Of a stretch of DNA of 64,000 bases, positions 40,151-48,789 are shown one piece after another. The DNA is taken from positions 1,556,001 to 1,620,000 of the forward strand of contig NC_008700.1 of the NCBI RefSeq assembly GCF_000015245.1, written 5' to 3'. This stretch comes from Shewanella amazonensis SB2B. Lineage in GTDB: Bacteria > Pseudomonadota > Gammaproteobacteria > Enterobacterales > Shewanellaceae. Position 1 is the stretch's first letter. The number at the start of each line of letters is the position of its first letter. The translations under genes and the position numbers were made by a program. The notes beneath the pieces are model-generated. The model was not told the origin of the DNA. It did not search any database and worked only from the letters and a program-made list of their open reading frames with translations.

Positions 40151-42064
40151 ATGTCGCATCAAGAAACCCATGGTTTTCAAACAGAAGTCAAACAGCTTTT
40201 GCATTTGATGATCCACTCTTTGTACTCCAACAAAGAAATCTTTTTGCGTGAACTGGTCTCCAATGCCGCCGACGCCGCTGACAAGCTGCGTTACCTGGCG
40301 CTGACCAACGACAGCCTGTATGAGGGTGACGGTGAGCTGCGGGTACGTGTGAGTGCCGATAAAGACAAGGGCACAGTGACCATAGAAGACAATGGCATTG
40401 GTATGACCCGCGATGGCGTTATCGAACACCTGGGCACCATCGCCAAATCGGGTACTGCCGAGTTCTTTAAAAACCTCTCCGGCGACAGCGCCAAAGACTC
40501 GCAGCTGATTGGTCAGTTCGGTGTGGGTTTCTATTCGGCCTTTATCGTCGCCAAGCGCGTTGAGGTGTTTACCCGCGCCGCCGGTCATAGCGCCGACGAA
40601 GGGGTGAAGTGGGAGTCGGAAGGTGAAGGTAACTTCAGCGTCGAAACCATCACCAAAGCTGAGCGCGGCACCAAAATCGTGCTGCACCTGCGTGATGAAG
40701 AAAAGGAATTTGCCGATGACTGGCGCCTGCGTTCCATCATCACCAAGTACTCAGATCATATCTCCATCCCGGTAGAGATGTATCAGGAAGGCACCCCTGA
40801 GCGTGACGGTCCCGATGGCGAGAAGATTCCTGCCACCGAAGGTCAGTGGAAGGCTATGAACAAGGCCACCGCCCTGTGGACCCGCAGCAAGTCAGACGTG
40901 AGCGACGAAGAGTACAAAGAATTCTACAAGCACATTTCCCACGACTTTGCTGATCCTCTGGATTGGAGCCACAACAAGGTTGAAGGTAATCAGGAATATA
41001 CCAGCCTGCTGTATATCCCGGCCAAGGCCCCCTGGGACCTGTGGAACCGTGACCGCAAGCATGGGCTGAAGCTGTTTGTGCAGCGGGTGTTCATCATGGA
41101 TGACGCTGAGCAGTTTATGCCATCTTACCTGCGTTTCGTGCAGGGCTTGATTGACTCCAACGACTTGCCGCTGAACGTGAGCCGCGAAATCCTGCAGGAC
41201 AATAAAGTCACGCGCAATCTGCGTCAGGCATTGACCAAGCGTGTGCTGTCGATGCTGGAAAAGCTGGCCAAAGACGATGCCGACAAGTATCAGCAGTTCT
41301 GGGCAGAGTTTGGTACCGTGCTCAAAGAAGGTCCGGCGGAAGATTTTGCCAACCGTGAGCGTATTGCCGGTTTGCTGCGTTTTGCCTCAACCCACACGGG
41401 TGATGCGACGCCGTCAGTGTCGCTGGATGATTACATCGGCCGCATGAAGGAAGGTCAGGAAAAGATTTACTACATAGTGGCCGACAGCCACGAGGCCGCG
41501 GCCAACAGCCCACACCTGGAGCTGTTGAAGAAGAAGGGCATCGAAGTGCTGCTGCTGTCTGAGCGCATCGACGAGTGGCTGATTAACCACCTGCACGACT
41601 ATAAAGAAAAGGCTCTGCACTCTGTGACCCGCGGCGATCTGGATCTCGGCGCCCTAGAAGACGAGGCCGAGAAGGCCGCGCAGGAGAAATTGGCCCAGGA
41701 GTCTGAGCCCTTGGTAGAGCGATTCAAGTCTGCTCTGGGTGATAAAGTCAGCGACGTGAAAATCACGACCCGTCTGACCGATACGCCCGCCTGTGTGGTG
41801 ACAGGGGAAGGCGAAATGTCGAGCCAGATGATCAAGCTGATGCAGGCCGCTGGTCAACCAGTACCTGAATCCAAGCCAACGCTTGAACTTAACCCAACAC
41901 ACCCGCTGGTGGCCCGTTTGGATAAGGAGCAGGATGAAACAGCCTTCGCCGAGTGGGCTGAAATGCTGCTCGCACAGGCGACCCTGTCTGAGCGTGGCAG
42001 CCTGGCAGACCCATCTGCCTTCATCAAGCTGGTGAACCAGATGCTGCTTAAATCGGTTGGCTAA
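40151..42064 (+). CDS. htpG: Molecular chaperone HtpG (Hsp90)
   Basis: A 637-residue Hsp90. The N-terminal ATPase domain (about 1-215) has the GHKL motifs ELVSNAADAADKLRY, VTIEDNGIGMTRDGVI and IGQFGVGFYSAFIVA. The middle domain follows, then the C-terminal dimerisation domain. There is no MEEVD tail, as usual in bacteria. It is driven by a consensus heat-shock promoter, and codons are of highly expressed type. Followed 70 bases later by cnoX. Confidence 0.98.
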   Translation: MSHQETHGFQTEVKQLLHLMIHSLYSNKEIFLRELVSNAADAADKLRYLALTNDSLYEGDGELRVRVSADKDKGTVTIEDNGIGMTRDGVIEHLGTIAKSGTAEFFKNLSGDSAKDSQLIGQFGVGFYSAFIVAKRVEVFTRAAGHSADEGVKWESEGEGNFSVETITKAERGTKIVLHLRDEEKEFADDWRLRSIITKYSDHISIPVEMYQEGTPERDGPDGEKIPATEGQWKAMNKATALWTRSKSDVSDEEYKEFYKHISHDFADPLDWSHNKVEGNQEYTSLLYIPAKAPWDLWNRDRKHGLKLFVQRVFIMDDAEQFMPSYLRFVQGLIDSNDLPLNVSREILQDNKVTRNLRQALTKRVLSMLEKLAKDDADKYQQFWAEFGTVLKEGPAEDFANRERIAGLLRFASTHTGDATPSVSLDDYIGRMKEGQEKIYYIVADSHEAAANSPHLELLKKKGIEVLLLSERIDEWLINHLHDYKEKALHSVTRGDLDLGALEDEAEKAAQEKLAQESEPLVERFKSALGDKVSDVKITTRLTDTPACVVTGEGEMSSQMIKLMQAAGQPVPESKPTLELNPTHPLVARLDKEQDETAFAEWAEMLLAQATLSERGSLADPSAFIKLVNQMLLKSVG

Positions 42065-42134
42065 ACTGATTGCGGGGGCGAATGCCCCCGTTTGTCTTTT
42101 TGATAATGGCTTTTTACATTCAGGGGAAGCACCT

Positions 42135-43010
42135 ATGACTCAAGGGATACCTCAACAGGAAAGTGCTGCCATGGCTGGCGTGGCGCTGACCCGGGACAAT
42201 ATCCAGTCCGTGCTGGAACAATCGCTCGAAGCGCCCATCGTCTTGAGTTTTTTCGCGCCGTCACACCCAGACAGCGTGGCGATGAATACTCGCCTGGCGC
42301 AGGTGATAAAGGGTCGCGGTGTGCTGGCGACAGTGAACTGTGAAACAGAGATGGAAATCGCATCCTATTTTCGCATTCAGGCGTTGCCAACTGTGCTGGT
42401 GATAAGCCAGGGCCAACCGGTCGACGGTTTTGCCGGCGATAAAACCGATGCAGAGCTTGATGCCATGCTGTCTCAGCACCTGCCTCAGGCCTGGAAGCAA
42501 GTATTGCTGCAGGCGAAGCAAACACTGGCCGATGGACAAGGTGCGGATGCCTTGGCGCTTCTTAAGAGCATCGAAATGGATGCTGCAGCCATAGGCGCCG
42601 AGTGGACGCTGCTGATGGCAGAGGCGGAAATTGCACAGGGCGAGCTCAGTAGCGCTGAGCTGCGTTTGGCCGCTGTGGGTCTTGCCGATCAGGACGCCCA
42701 TTACCACAGCCTCAAGGCAAAACTCGCGCTGGCCAGAGAGGCGGCGGATACCCCAGAGGTTAGGGAGCTGCAAAGCCGGTTCGCCAATGAATCCGACAAT
42801 CAGGCGCTGCGGATTGAGCTTGCCAGGGCGTTGGCACAGGCCAAGCGTGAAGAAGAAGCGCTGGAGCTGCTCTTTGACGTGCTTCAACGGGATCTCGGCG
42901 CTGAAGGCGGTGAAGTAAAACAAGCGTTTATGGGTATTTTAACGGCCATGGGGCAGGGCAGCAGTATCGCCAATGGCTTCAGACGCAAACTTTACAGCCT
43001 GCTTTACTGA
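42135..43010 (+). CDS. cnoX: CnoX/YbbN-like chaperedoxin (thioredoxin fold plus TPR)
   Basis: A 291-residue protein with a degenerate thioredoxin domain (about 15-125: IVLSFFAPSHPDS, IQALPTVLVISQGQPVDGFAG) and a TPR-like helical C-terminus (about 130-291). E. coli CnoX has Cys38 at the active-site position and Cys63. Here the CxxC position reads APSHPDS with no Cys, but C69 in ATVNCETE remains at the Cys63-like place. It is predicted to hold unfolding proteins and hand them to GroEL. Start MTQGIPQQE at 42135, with AGGGGAAG upstream. It is next to htpG, in keeping with a chaperone role. Confidence 0.9.
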   Translation: MTQGIPQQESAAMAGVALTRDNIQSVLEQSLEAPIVLSFFAPSHPDSVAMNTRLAQVIKGRGVLATVNCETEMEIASYFRIQALPTVLVISQGQPVDGFAGDKTDAELDAMLSQHLPQAWKQVLLQAKQTLADGQGADALALLKSIEMDAAAIGAEWTLLMAEAEIAQGELSSAELRLAAVGLADQDAHYHSLKAKLALAREAADTPEVRELQSRFANESDNQALRIELARALAQAKREEEALELLFDVLQRDLGAEGGEVKQAFMGILTAMGQGSSIANGFRRKLYSLLY

Positions 43011-43151
43011 ATAAAAGCCTGCGCCGATTTAGGCACTTTTTTATGCCAACTGAGGCTAAAGTCGAAAGAGCAGGCCTTCTAAAGCGCGGGTTTATGTGCG
43101 AAGATCGCCGCCCTAAGAAGAATATCGATGCGAATTTAAGAGGACTCCCCG

Positions 43152-43796
43152 ATGCGCATTATCCTATTGGGCGCCCCAGGTGCCGGTAAAGGTACCCAGG
43201 CTCAGTTCATCATGGAACACTACGGAATCCCCCAGATTTCTACCGGCGACATGCTGCGTGCAGCGGTCAAAGCCGGTACGCCCCTGGGTTTGGAAGCCAA
43301 GAAAGTGATGGACGCAGGTCAGCTGGTTTCTGATGAACTGATCATCGGTCTGGTGAAGGAGCGCATTGCTCAGGACGACTGCGCCAACGGTTTCCTGCTG
43401 GACGGTTTCCCACGCACCATTCCTCAGGCCGATGCCATGGCTGCCAATGGCATCAGCATCGATCACGTGATTGAAATTGACGTGCCTGATGAAGAAATTG
43501 TGAACCGCATGAGCGGTCGCCGCGTACATCCAGGCTCAGGCCGTGTTTATCACGTTGTGTTCAATCCACCCAAGGTGGAAGGCAAGGATGACGTGACCGG
43601 TGAAGATCTGGTTATCCGTCCGGATGATGAAGAGAGCACAGTGCGTAAGCGTCTGGGTATTTACCACGAGCAAACCAAGCCATTGGTTGATTACTATGGC
43701 AAGGTTGCCGCCGAAGGTAACACCAAGTACACCAAGTTTGACGGTACCCAGAGCGTGGCCGAGGTCAGCAAGTTGATCCAGGCTGCCCTGAGCTGA
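43152..43796 (+). CDS. adk: Adenylate kinase
   Basis: A 214-residue enzyme converting AMP and ATP to 2 ADP. P-loop GAPGAGKGTQAQFI, AMP-binding LDGFPRTIPQAD and the long LID with GRRVHPGSGRVYHVVFNPPK are intact; the LID lacks zinc cysteines, as in enterics. The length equals E. coli Adk. Confidence 0.99.
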   Translation: MRIILLGAPGAGKGTQAQFIMEHYGIPQISTGDMLRAAVKAGTPLGLEAKKVMDAGQLVSDELIIGLVKERIAQDDCANGFLLDGFPRTIPQADAMAANGISIDHVIEIDVPDEEIVNRMSGRRVHPGSGRVYHVVFNPPKVEGKDDVTGEDLVIRPDDEESTVRKRLGIYHEQTKPLVDYYGKVAAEGNTKYTKFDGTQSVAEVSKLIQAALS

Positions 43797-43820
43797 TAGC
43801 CAGAGATCGCACTTTGTAGA

Positions 43821-43847
43821 AAAGCCTGTGAAAACAGGCTTTTTTGT
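43821..43847 (+). terminator. Intrinsic terminator after adk
   Basis: AAGCCTGT-GAAA-ACAGGCTT followed by TTTT. Confidence 0.9.
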
Positions 43848-43897
43848 TTTTTGGCCTATGATAGGCTAAACCAAAGTTTGCCAATTTGAGGTGAGAT

Positions 43898-44899
43898 GTG
43901 AGCCAGGAAAAGCCAATGTTTGGAGTACTCCTAGTCAATCTGGGCACCCCAGATGCCCCCGACGCCCCTTCTGTGCGCCGTTTTTTAAAGCAATTTTTGA
44001 GCGACCCCAGGGTAGTGGATTTATCCCCCTGGATTTGGAAACCGATTCTGAATGGCATCATTCTTAATACCCGTCCTGCCAAAGTCGCCAAACTGTATCA
44101 AAGCATCTGGTGGGATGAGGGCTCACCGCTGATGGTCATTAGCCAGCGTCAGCGGGAGAAGCTTGCCATCGAACTGAGCAGCCTCTACGGCCATGAAGTC
44201 CCGGTTGAACTTGGGATGAGTTATGGCTCACCGTCGCTGAGCCAGGGGTTGGAGCGCCTCAAAGCCCAGGGTATAGACCGTGTCGTGGTGTTGCCTTTGT
44301 ATCCTCAGTATTCCTGCTCTACGGTGGCCAGTGTGTTCGATGGGGTTGCCGGCGTGCTCAAATCCTGGCGACGCCTGCCAGACTGGCGCATGGTGCGCGA
44401 GTATTACCGTCATCCGCTGTATATACGGGCGCTGGCTGATTCTGTTCGTCGTCTTTGGGACGCTGACGGTAAAGCTGAACTCTTACTGATGTCGTTCCAC
44501 GGCGTGCCGCTGAGGTACATAACCGAAGGTGATCCCTATCAGGCCCAGTGCCAGGAAACCGCAAGGCTCGTTGCCAAAGACCTTGGCCTTGGCAATGACG
44601 AATGGCAGGTCTGTTTTCAGTCGCGCTTTGGCAAAGAAGAGTGGCTGACTCCCTATACCGACGAGTTGCTCGAGAGCCTGCCGGGCAAGGGCGTTAAGAA
44701 GGTGGACATTATGTGTCCTGCTTTTTCGGCAGATTGCCTGGAAACGCTCGAAGAGATTGCCGAAGGGGGTAAAGAGTCCTTCATCCACGCCGGTGGCGAG
44801 CAATATAGAGTCATTCCCTGTCTGAACGACGACGATGGCCATATCCGATTGCTGGCTGAACTGGTCAGAGAGCAGAGCCTCGGCTGGCAAGTTGGCTGA
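43898..44899 (+). CDS. hemH: Ferrochelatase
   Basis: A 333-residue enzyme inserting Fe2+ into protoporphyrin IX, the last step of heme synthesis. The start region MFGVLLVNLGTPDAPD, the active-site SFHGVPLRYITEGDPY with the catalytic His, and FQSRFGKEEWLTPYTDE are intact. GTG 43898 is preceded by GAGGTGAG; ATG 43916 is a possible shorter start. It sits between adk and gsk as in E. coli. Confidence 0.96.
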   Translation: MSQEKPMFGVLLVNLGTPDAPDAPSVRRFLKQFLSDPRVVDLSPWIWKPILNGIILNTRPAKVAKLYQSIWWDEGSPLMVISQRQREKLAIELSSLYGHEVPVELGMSYGSPSLSQGLERLKAQGIDRVVVLPLYPQYSCSTVASVFDGVAGVLKSWRRLPDWRMVREYYRHPLYIRALADSVRRLWDADGKAELLLMSFHGVPLRYITEGDPYQAQCQETARLVAKDLGLGNDEWQVCFQSRFGKEEWLTPYTDELLESLPGKGVKKVDIMCPAFSADCLETLEEIAEGGKESFIHAGGEQYRVIPCLNDDDGHIRLLAELVREQSLGWQVG

Positions 44900-45150
44900 T
44901 GGCGCTGCGCTCATCACTGGTCAGTATCTTAAAATATGATAGAATCTGCCGCCTTTGAGCCAGGCGGCGGTATTTGCAGCTTTCTTTTGCGTGGATCTCC
45001 CCGCCTTTTGGCGATGAATATCGCTCCGGCCTAAAATCAATTTTACTTGTTTAAGTGCGGTGCCAGGCATGGCTCCGGACCATGACCTGCATGGATGCGG
45101 CAAGTGCAACTCTGCCATAGTGCAAATAGGCAAAGAACAGAGATCCCGTT

Positions 45151-46455
45151 ATGAAGTTTCCTGGCCAGCGCAAGTCAAAACATTACTTCCCCGTGAATAC
45201 CCGAGATCCGCTGCTTGAGCAGTTGACTCAGCAACCTCAGCCAAAGCAGACCTATATCAGTGGTATTGACCAGACCCTGGTGGACATTGAAGCCAAGGTC
45301 GCCGAAGACTTGTTGGTGCGTTATCAGTTGCCAAAAGGTAATTCCACCCTGATTGATGACGCCACCGCCCACGCGCTCTATGAGGAGCTCAAGCGTGATA
45401 ACCTTATCAGCGACGAGTTTGCCGGTGGCACTATTGGTAACACAGTACACAACTACTCTATTTTGGCTGATGATCGCTCAGTGCTGTTTGGGGTAATGAG
45501 CAAGTCTATCGAAGTGGGCAGCTACGCCTATCGTTACCTCTGCCACACCTCATCCAAGGTCGATTTGAATCACTTGCAGCCGGTAGACGGGCCTATTGGC
45601 CGCTGTTTTACCCTGATTTCAGATTGCGGTGAGCGTACCTTTGCCATCAGCAAAGGCGCCATGGACAAGCTGACGCCGGACTTTATCGATAAGGATGTGG
45701 TGCAGGGCAGTGCGGCGCTGGTACTGACGGCCTACCTGATGCGGGCGGCCGAAGGTGATGGCATGAGCCAGGCAGCACTCAAAGCCATCGAATACGCCAA
45801 GGCAGCCGATGTCCCAGTGGTGCTGACTCTCGGTACCCGCTTTCTTATTCAGGAAGATCCAGAGTGGTGGCAGGGCTTTATTCGTGACAACGTCACCATA
45901 TTGGCGATGAACGAAGATGAAGGTGAAGCCCTGACGGGCTTTGCCGATCCCCTCCTTGCCAGTGAGGCTGCGCTGGAGTGGTGTGACATGGTGCTGACAA
46001 CGGCGGGTCCCATAGGTCTTTATACTGCAGGTTACACCGAAGACAGTGACAAGCGTGAAACCAGCCATACGCTGCTGCCTGGTGCGATTCCCGAGTTCAA
46101 CCGCTTTGAGTTTTCCCGTCCGATGCGTAAGCGTGATTGCCGAGAGCCCATAAAGGTGTATGCGCATATTTCGCCCTATATGGGAGGCCCGGAACAAATC
46201 CGCAATACCAATGGCGCTGGTGATGGTGCACTGTCAGCACTGCTCCATGACCTGGCGGCGAATAATTTCCACAAGGTTAATGTTCCCGGCTCCAGTAAAC
46301 ACAGAAACGAAGGCCTCTGCTATTCGTCATTCTCACAAATCTGCAAGTACGCCAACCGTGTTGCCTATGAAGTGCTGGCGCAGCACAGCCCGCGTTTATC
46401 CAGAGCTTTGCCGGAGCGGGAAGACAGCCTGGAAGAGTCTTATTGGGAGCGTTAA
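45151..46455 (+). CDS. gsk: Inosine-guanosine kinase
   Basis: A 434-residue ribokinase-family enzyme phosphorylating inosine and guanosine for purine salvage. Start KFPGQRKSKHYFPVN and the catalytic RNTNGAGDGALSALLHDL (anion-hole GAGD motif) are typical. Upstream 250 bases hold its promoter region; a terminator follows, directly before the insertion element. Confidence 0.95.
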   Translation: MKFPGQRKSKHYFPVNTRDPLLEQLTQQPQPKQTYISGIDQTLVDIEAKVAEDLLVRYQLPKGNSTLIDDATAHALYEELKRDNLISDEFAGGTIGNTVHNYSILADDRSVLFGVMSKSIEVGSYAYRYLCHTSSKVDLNHLQPVDGPIGRCFTLISDCGERTFAISKGAMDKLTPDFIDKDVVQGSAALVLTAYLMRAAEGDGMSQAALKAIEYAKAADVPVVLTLGTRFLIQEDPEWWQGFIRDNVTILAMNEDEGEALTGFADPLLASEAALEWCDMVLTTAGPIGLYTAGYTEDSDKRETSHTLLPGAIPEFNRFEFSRPMRKRDCREPIKVYAHISPYMGGPEQIRNTNGAGDGALSALLHDLAANNFHKVNVPGSSKHRNEGLCYSSFSQICKYANRVAYEVLAQHSPRLSRALPEREDSLEESYWER

Positions 46456-46514
46456 TCCCAGAGCCCTGCCGTAGAAGAGATTTTACCGGGTGGGGTAGAT
46501 AAATAGACAGAGAT

Positions 46515-46543
46515 AAAAAAAGGCGCCATCGGCGCCTTTTTTA
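46515..46543 (+). terminator. Intrinsic terminator after gsk
   Basis: AAAAAAGGCGCC-ATC-GGCGCCTTTTTT. Confidence 0.92.
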
Positions 46544-46557
46544 TTGTCACTCTAAAA

Positions 46558-46576
46558 CCACCTCCTATGGAGGTGG
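46558..46576 (+). repeat. Left-end hairpin of the IS200-type element
   Basis: Perfect 8-pair stem CCACCTCC / GGAGGTGG with loop TAT. Confidence 0.8.
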
Positions 46577-46662
46577 TGATCGTTCTAGTGGGGCTTTGCC
46601 CGTAGAATGCCCATGCTAAATACTCCCTCGGTTTGTTACCAGCAAATCAAGGAGTAAGTAGC

Positions 46663-47109
46663 ATGAGCAGATATGAATCCGCGTCTCACGTGTTCTATCG
46701 CTGTCAGTATCACCTCGTTTGGACACCGAAGTACAGGTACAAAATCCTAAAAGGTAATCTTGGCAAAGAGCTTTATCGAAGTATCTATGTTTACTGCAAC
46801 ATGAAGAAATGCAGAGTCGTAGAACTGAATGTGCAGGAAGATCATGTTCATCTAGTAGTCAGAACTCCACCGAGTCTAAGCGTGTCGGACTTAATGGGTT
46901 TTGTAAAAGGAAGAACGGCAATCAGAATGTTTGCGAAATTTCCGTATTTGAGAAAGCAAAAGCTCTGGGGGAATCACTTTTGGCAAAGAGGCTATTTTGT
47001 TGACTCGGTAGGAGCGAATGAAGAGATAATCCGCAGATATGTACGGCACCAAGAAAAGACAGCCAAAGAAGAAGAGAAACGGCAGATAGCATTGGGGCTA
47101 GAAGGTTAG
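46663..47109 (+). CDS. tnpA: IS200/IS605-family transposase TnpA (Y1 HUH)
   Basis: A 148-residue single-strand transposase. The HUH pair is H61-V-H63 in QEDHVHLVV, and the catalytic tyrosine is Y126 in IRRYVRHQE. The family start reads SRYESASHVFYRCQYHLVWTP. AAGGAG lies 8 bases before ATG 46663, and the frame is intact, so it may be active. Base composition is more AT-rich than the neighbouring genes, as expected for a mobile gene. Confidence 0.95.
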   Translation: MSRYESASHVFYRCQYHLVWTPKYRYKILKGNLGKELYRSIYVYCNMKKCRVVELNVQEDHVHLVVRTPPSLSVSDLMGFVKGRTAIRMFAKFPYLRKQKLWGNHFWQRGYFVDSVGANEEIIRRYVRHQEKTAKEEEKRQIALGLEG

Positions 47110-47143
47110 TTTTTAAGCCCCCTTTTAGGGGGCCGTGTCAAAG

Positions 47144-47162
47144 CCACCTGCTATGCAGGTGG
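47144..47162 (+). repeat. Right-end hairpin of the IS200-type element
   Basis: Perfect 8-pair stem CCACCTGC / GCAGGTGG with loop TAT, matching the left-end hairpin except for one base pair. Confidence 0.8.
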
Positions 47163-47254
47163 ATTTTTACATTTTGGGTTTAGCGGGGAACAGGGGTTTT
47201 AACTAAAAAGCAAAGGGGCGAATTACTCACCCGACACATTTTCTCAAAATGCGC

Positions 47255-48568
47255 TTATTCGCCGCGGTGAACCTCAGCATCAAAACTGCCTGCGGTTTTA
47301 CCTGCCTTGGGGTCATTAAAGACGGCTTCGTTGAGGGCGCCTTCAGACTTGGCAATCACCACAGTGGCGACTGTATCACCCGTGACGTTTACCGCAGTGC
47401 GAACCATATCGAGCATACGATCCACACCCAAAATGAGCGCAATGCCTTCTACCGGCAAGCCAACCTGATTGAGCACCATGGCCAGCATCACCAGGCCAAC
47501 GCCAGGCACGCCCGCAGTACCGATGGAAGCCAGTGTGGCTGTCATCACGACCATGGCATAGTCGGTGATGGTCAGGTCGATACCAAATACCTGAGCAATA
47601 AACACAGTCGCTACGCCCTGCATAATAGCAGTGCCATCCATGTTGATGGTGGCGCCCAGTGGCAGGGTGAAAGAGGCAACTTTGTTATCGGCGCCCAGAC
47701 GGTGCTCAGATGCTTCCATGGTGACAGGCAGGGTTGCGTTAGAGCTGGCCGTACTAAAGGCAAACAGCTGCACATCACGCATCTTACGGATGAACATCAG
47801 TGGACTCAGGCCGGAGAACAATTTAAGCAGGGTTGGATACACCACAAATCCGTGGAACAGCAGCACCACCAACACCAGCATAAAGTACTTAATCACGCTC
47901 TCAAGGGTTTCCATACCCAAGGTCAGTGCGAGTTTCCCCATCAGGGCAAACACACCGTAGGGAGCCAGCTGCATAATGAGGGTTACCACGCGCATGATGA
48001 CTTCGTTGAGGTCATCAAACAGGGCCGCCACACGGCGTCCGCGCTCACCAATGTGTGATATGGCAAAACCGAAAATTACTGCAAAAATAATTATTTGCAG
48101 CATATTTCCTTCGCTCAGCGCCTTCATTGGGTTGGATGGCACTATGTTGATCAGCACATCCGCCAGACTGGGGGCTTCCTTGGCCGAATACTGCATGCTT
48201 TCAGATGCCAGAGAGGCATTGCCGGGCTGGACAAGTACCGCAGCAGAGATTGCCACGACCAGTGCGATAGCGGTGGTAAACAGATAAAACGCGAGGGTTT
48301 TACCGCCCAGTCGGCCTAACTTGGAAGGTTCACTCAGAGAACAGGTTCCACAGACCAGTGAAATAAAGACAAGAGGCACAACCAACATCTTGAGACTGTT
48401 GATAAATATAGTGCCTATCACATGGAAAAAACCCTCGGTGATGTAGTCCTGAACCCATTCACTGCCGCCGAAAAAGTTACGAAGGAGCAAACCTATCAAA
48501 ATACCGGCGCCCATGCCGATTAAGATCTTGCCTGTCAGGCCAATTTTACTGGATTGTGCAGCAGCCAT
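47255..48568 (-). CDS. Dicarboxylate/amino acid:cation symporter (DAACS family)
   Basis: A 437-residue membrane carrier with eight helices and two re-entrant loops. Hallmarks are SLKMLVVPLVFISLVCG, the serine-rich loop FSTASSNATLPVTMEA, and the Na+/substrate motif ATINMDGTAIMQG, then GVPGVGLVMLAMVL. The substrate could be C4-dicarboxylates or glutamate/aspartate and cannot be told by eye. It is transcribed alone, convergent toward the IS element. Confidence 0.92.
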   Translation of the reverse strand: MAAAQSSKIGLTGKILIGMGAGILIGLLLRNFFGGSEWVQDYITEGFFHVIGTIFINSLKMLVVPLVFISLVCGTCSLSEPSKLGRLGGKTLAFYLFTTAIALVVAISAAVLVQPGNASLASESMQYSAKEAPSLADVLINIVPSNPMKALSEGNMLQIIIFAVIFGFAISHIGERGRRVAALFDDLNEVIMRVVTLIMQLAPYGVFALMGKLALTLGMETLESVIKYFMLVLVVLLFHGFVVYPTLLKLFSGLSPLMFIRKMRDVQLFAFSTASSNATLPVTMEASEHRLGADNKVASFTLPLGATINMDGTAIMQGVATVFIAQVFGIDLTITDYAMVVMTATLASIGTAGVPGVGLVMLAMVLNQVGLPVEGIALILGVDRMLDMVRTAVNVTGDTVATVVIAKSEGALNEAVFNDPKAGKTAGSFDAEVHRGE

Positions 48569-48789
48569 AGATTTTCCTGTTTATTTTTTGTGCTTTTGTG
48601 TTTTGGCGCACAAAAGCCTAGCAAGAAAGCGGTGCCGAGGAAACGGGCAATTAACTAAAGTTTTCTGGTAAAACCACGAAATAAAAGAATCGGGTAATAG
48701 AAAAGTTACATGAAAATTGTGTATTGTTAGCCTATAAGTAAGAAGCGGAATGCTTAGGTATTTTAACTAGAGTAACAGGGAGTCTGACA

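Larger units (their letters stand above)
46555..47170 (+). mobile_element. IS200/IS605-family insertion element (tnpA only)
   Basis: The element carries one Y1 transposase gene and no tnpB. Subterminal hairpins, the family's end recognition structures, are CCACCTCC-TAT-GGAGGTGG (46558-46576) and CCACCTGC-TAT-GCAGGTGG (47144-47162). There are no terminal inverted repeats. A terminator-like GCCCCC-TTTTA-GGGGGC follows tnpA. Exact ends are not fixed by eye; the limits given are approximate. It landed just after the gsk terminator and disrupts nothing visible. Confidence 0.85.
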
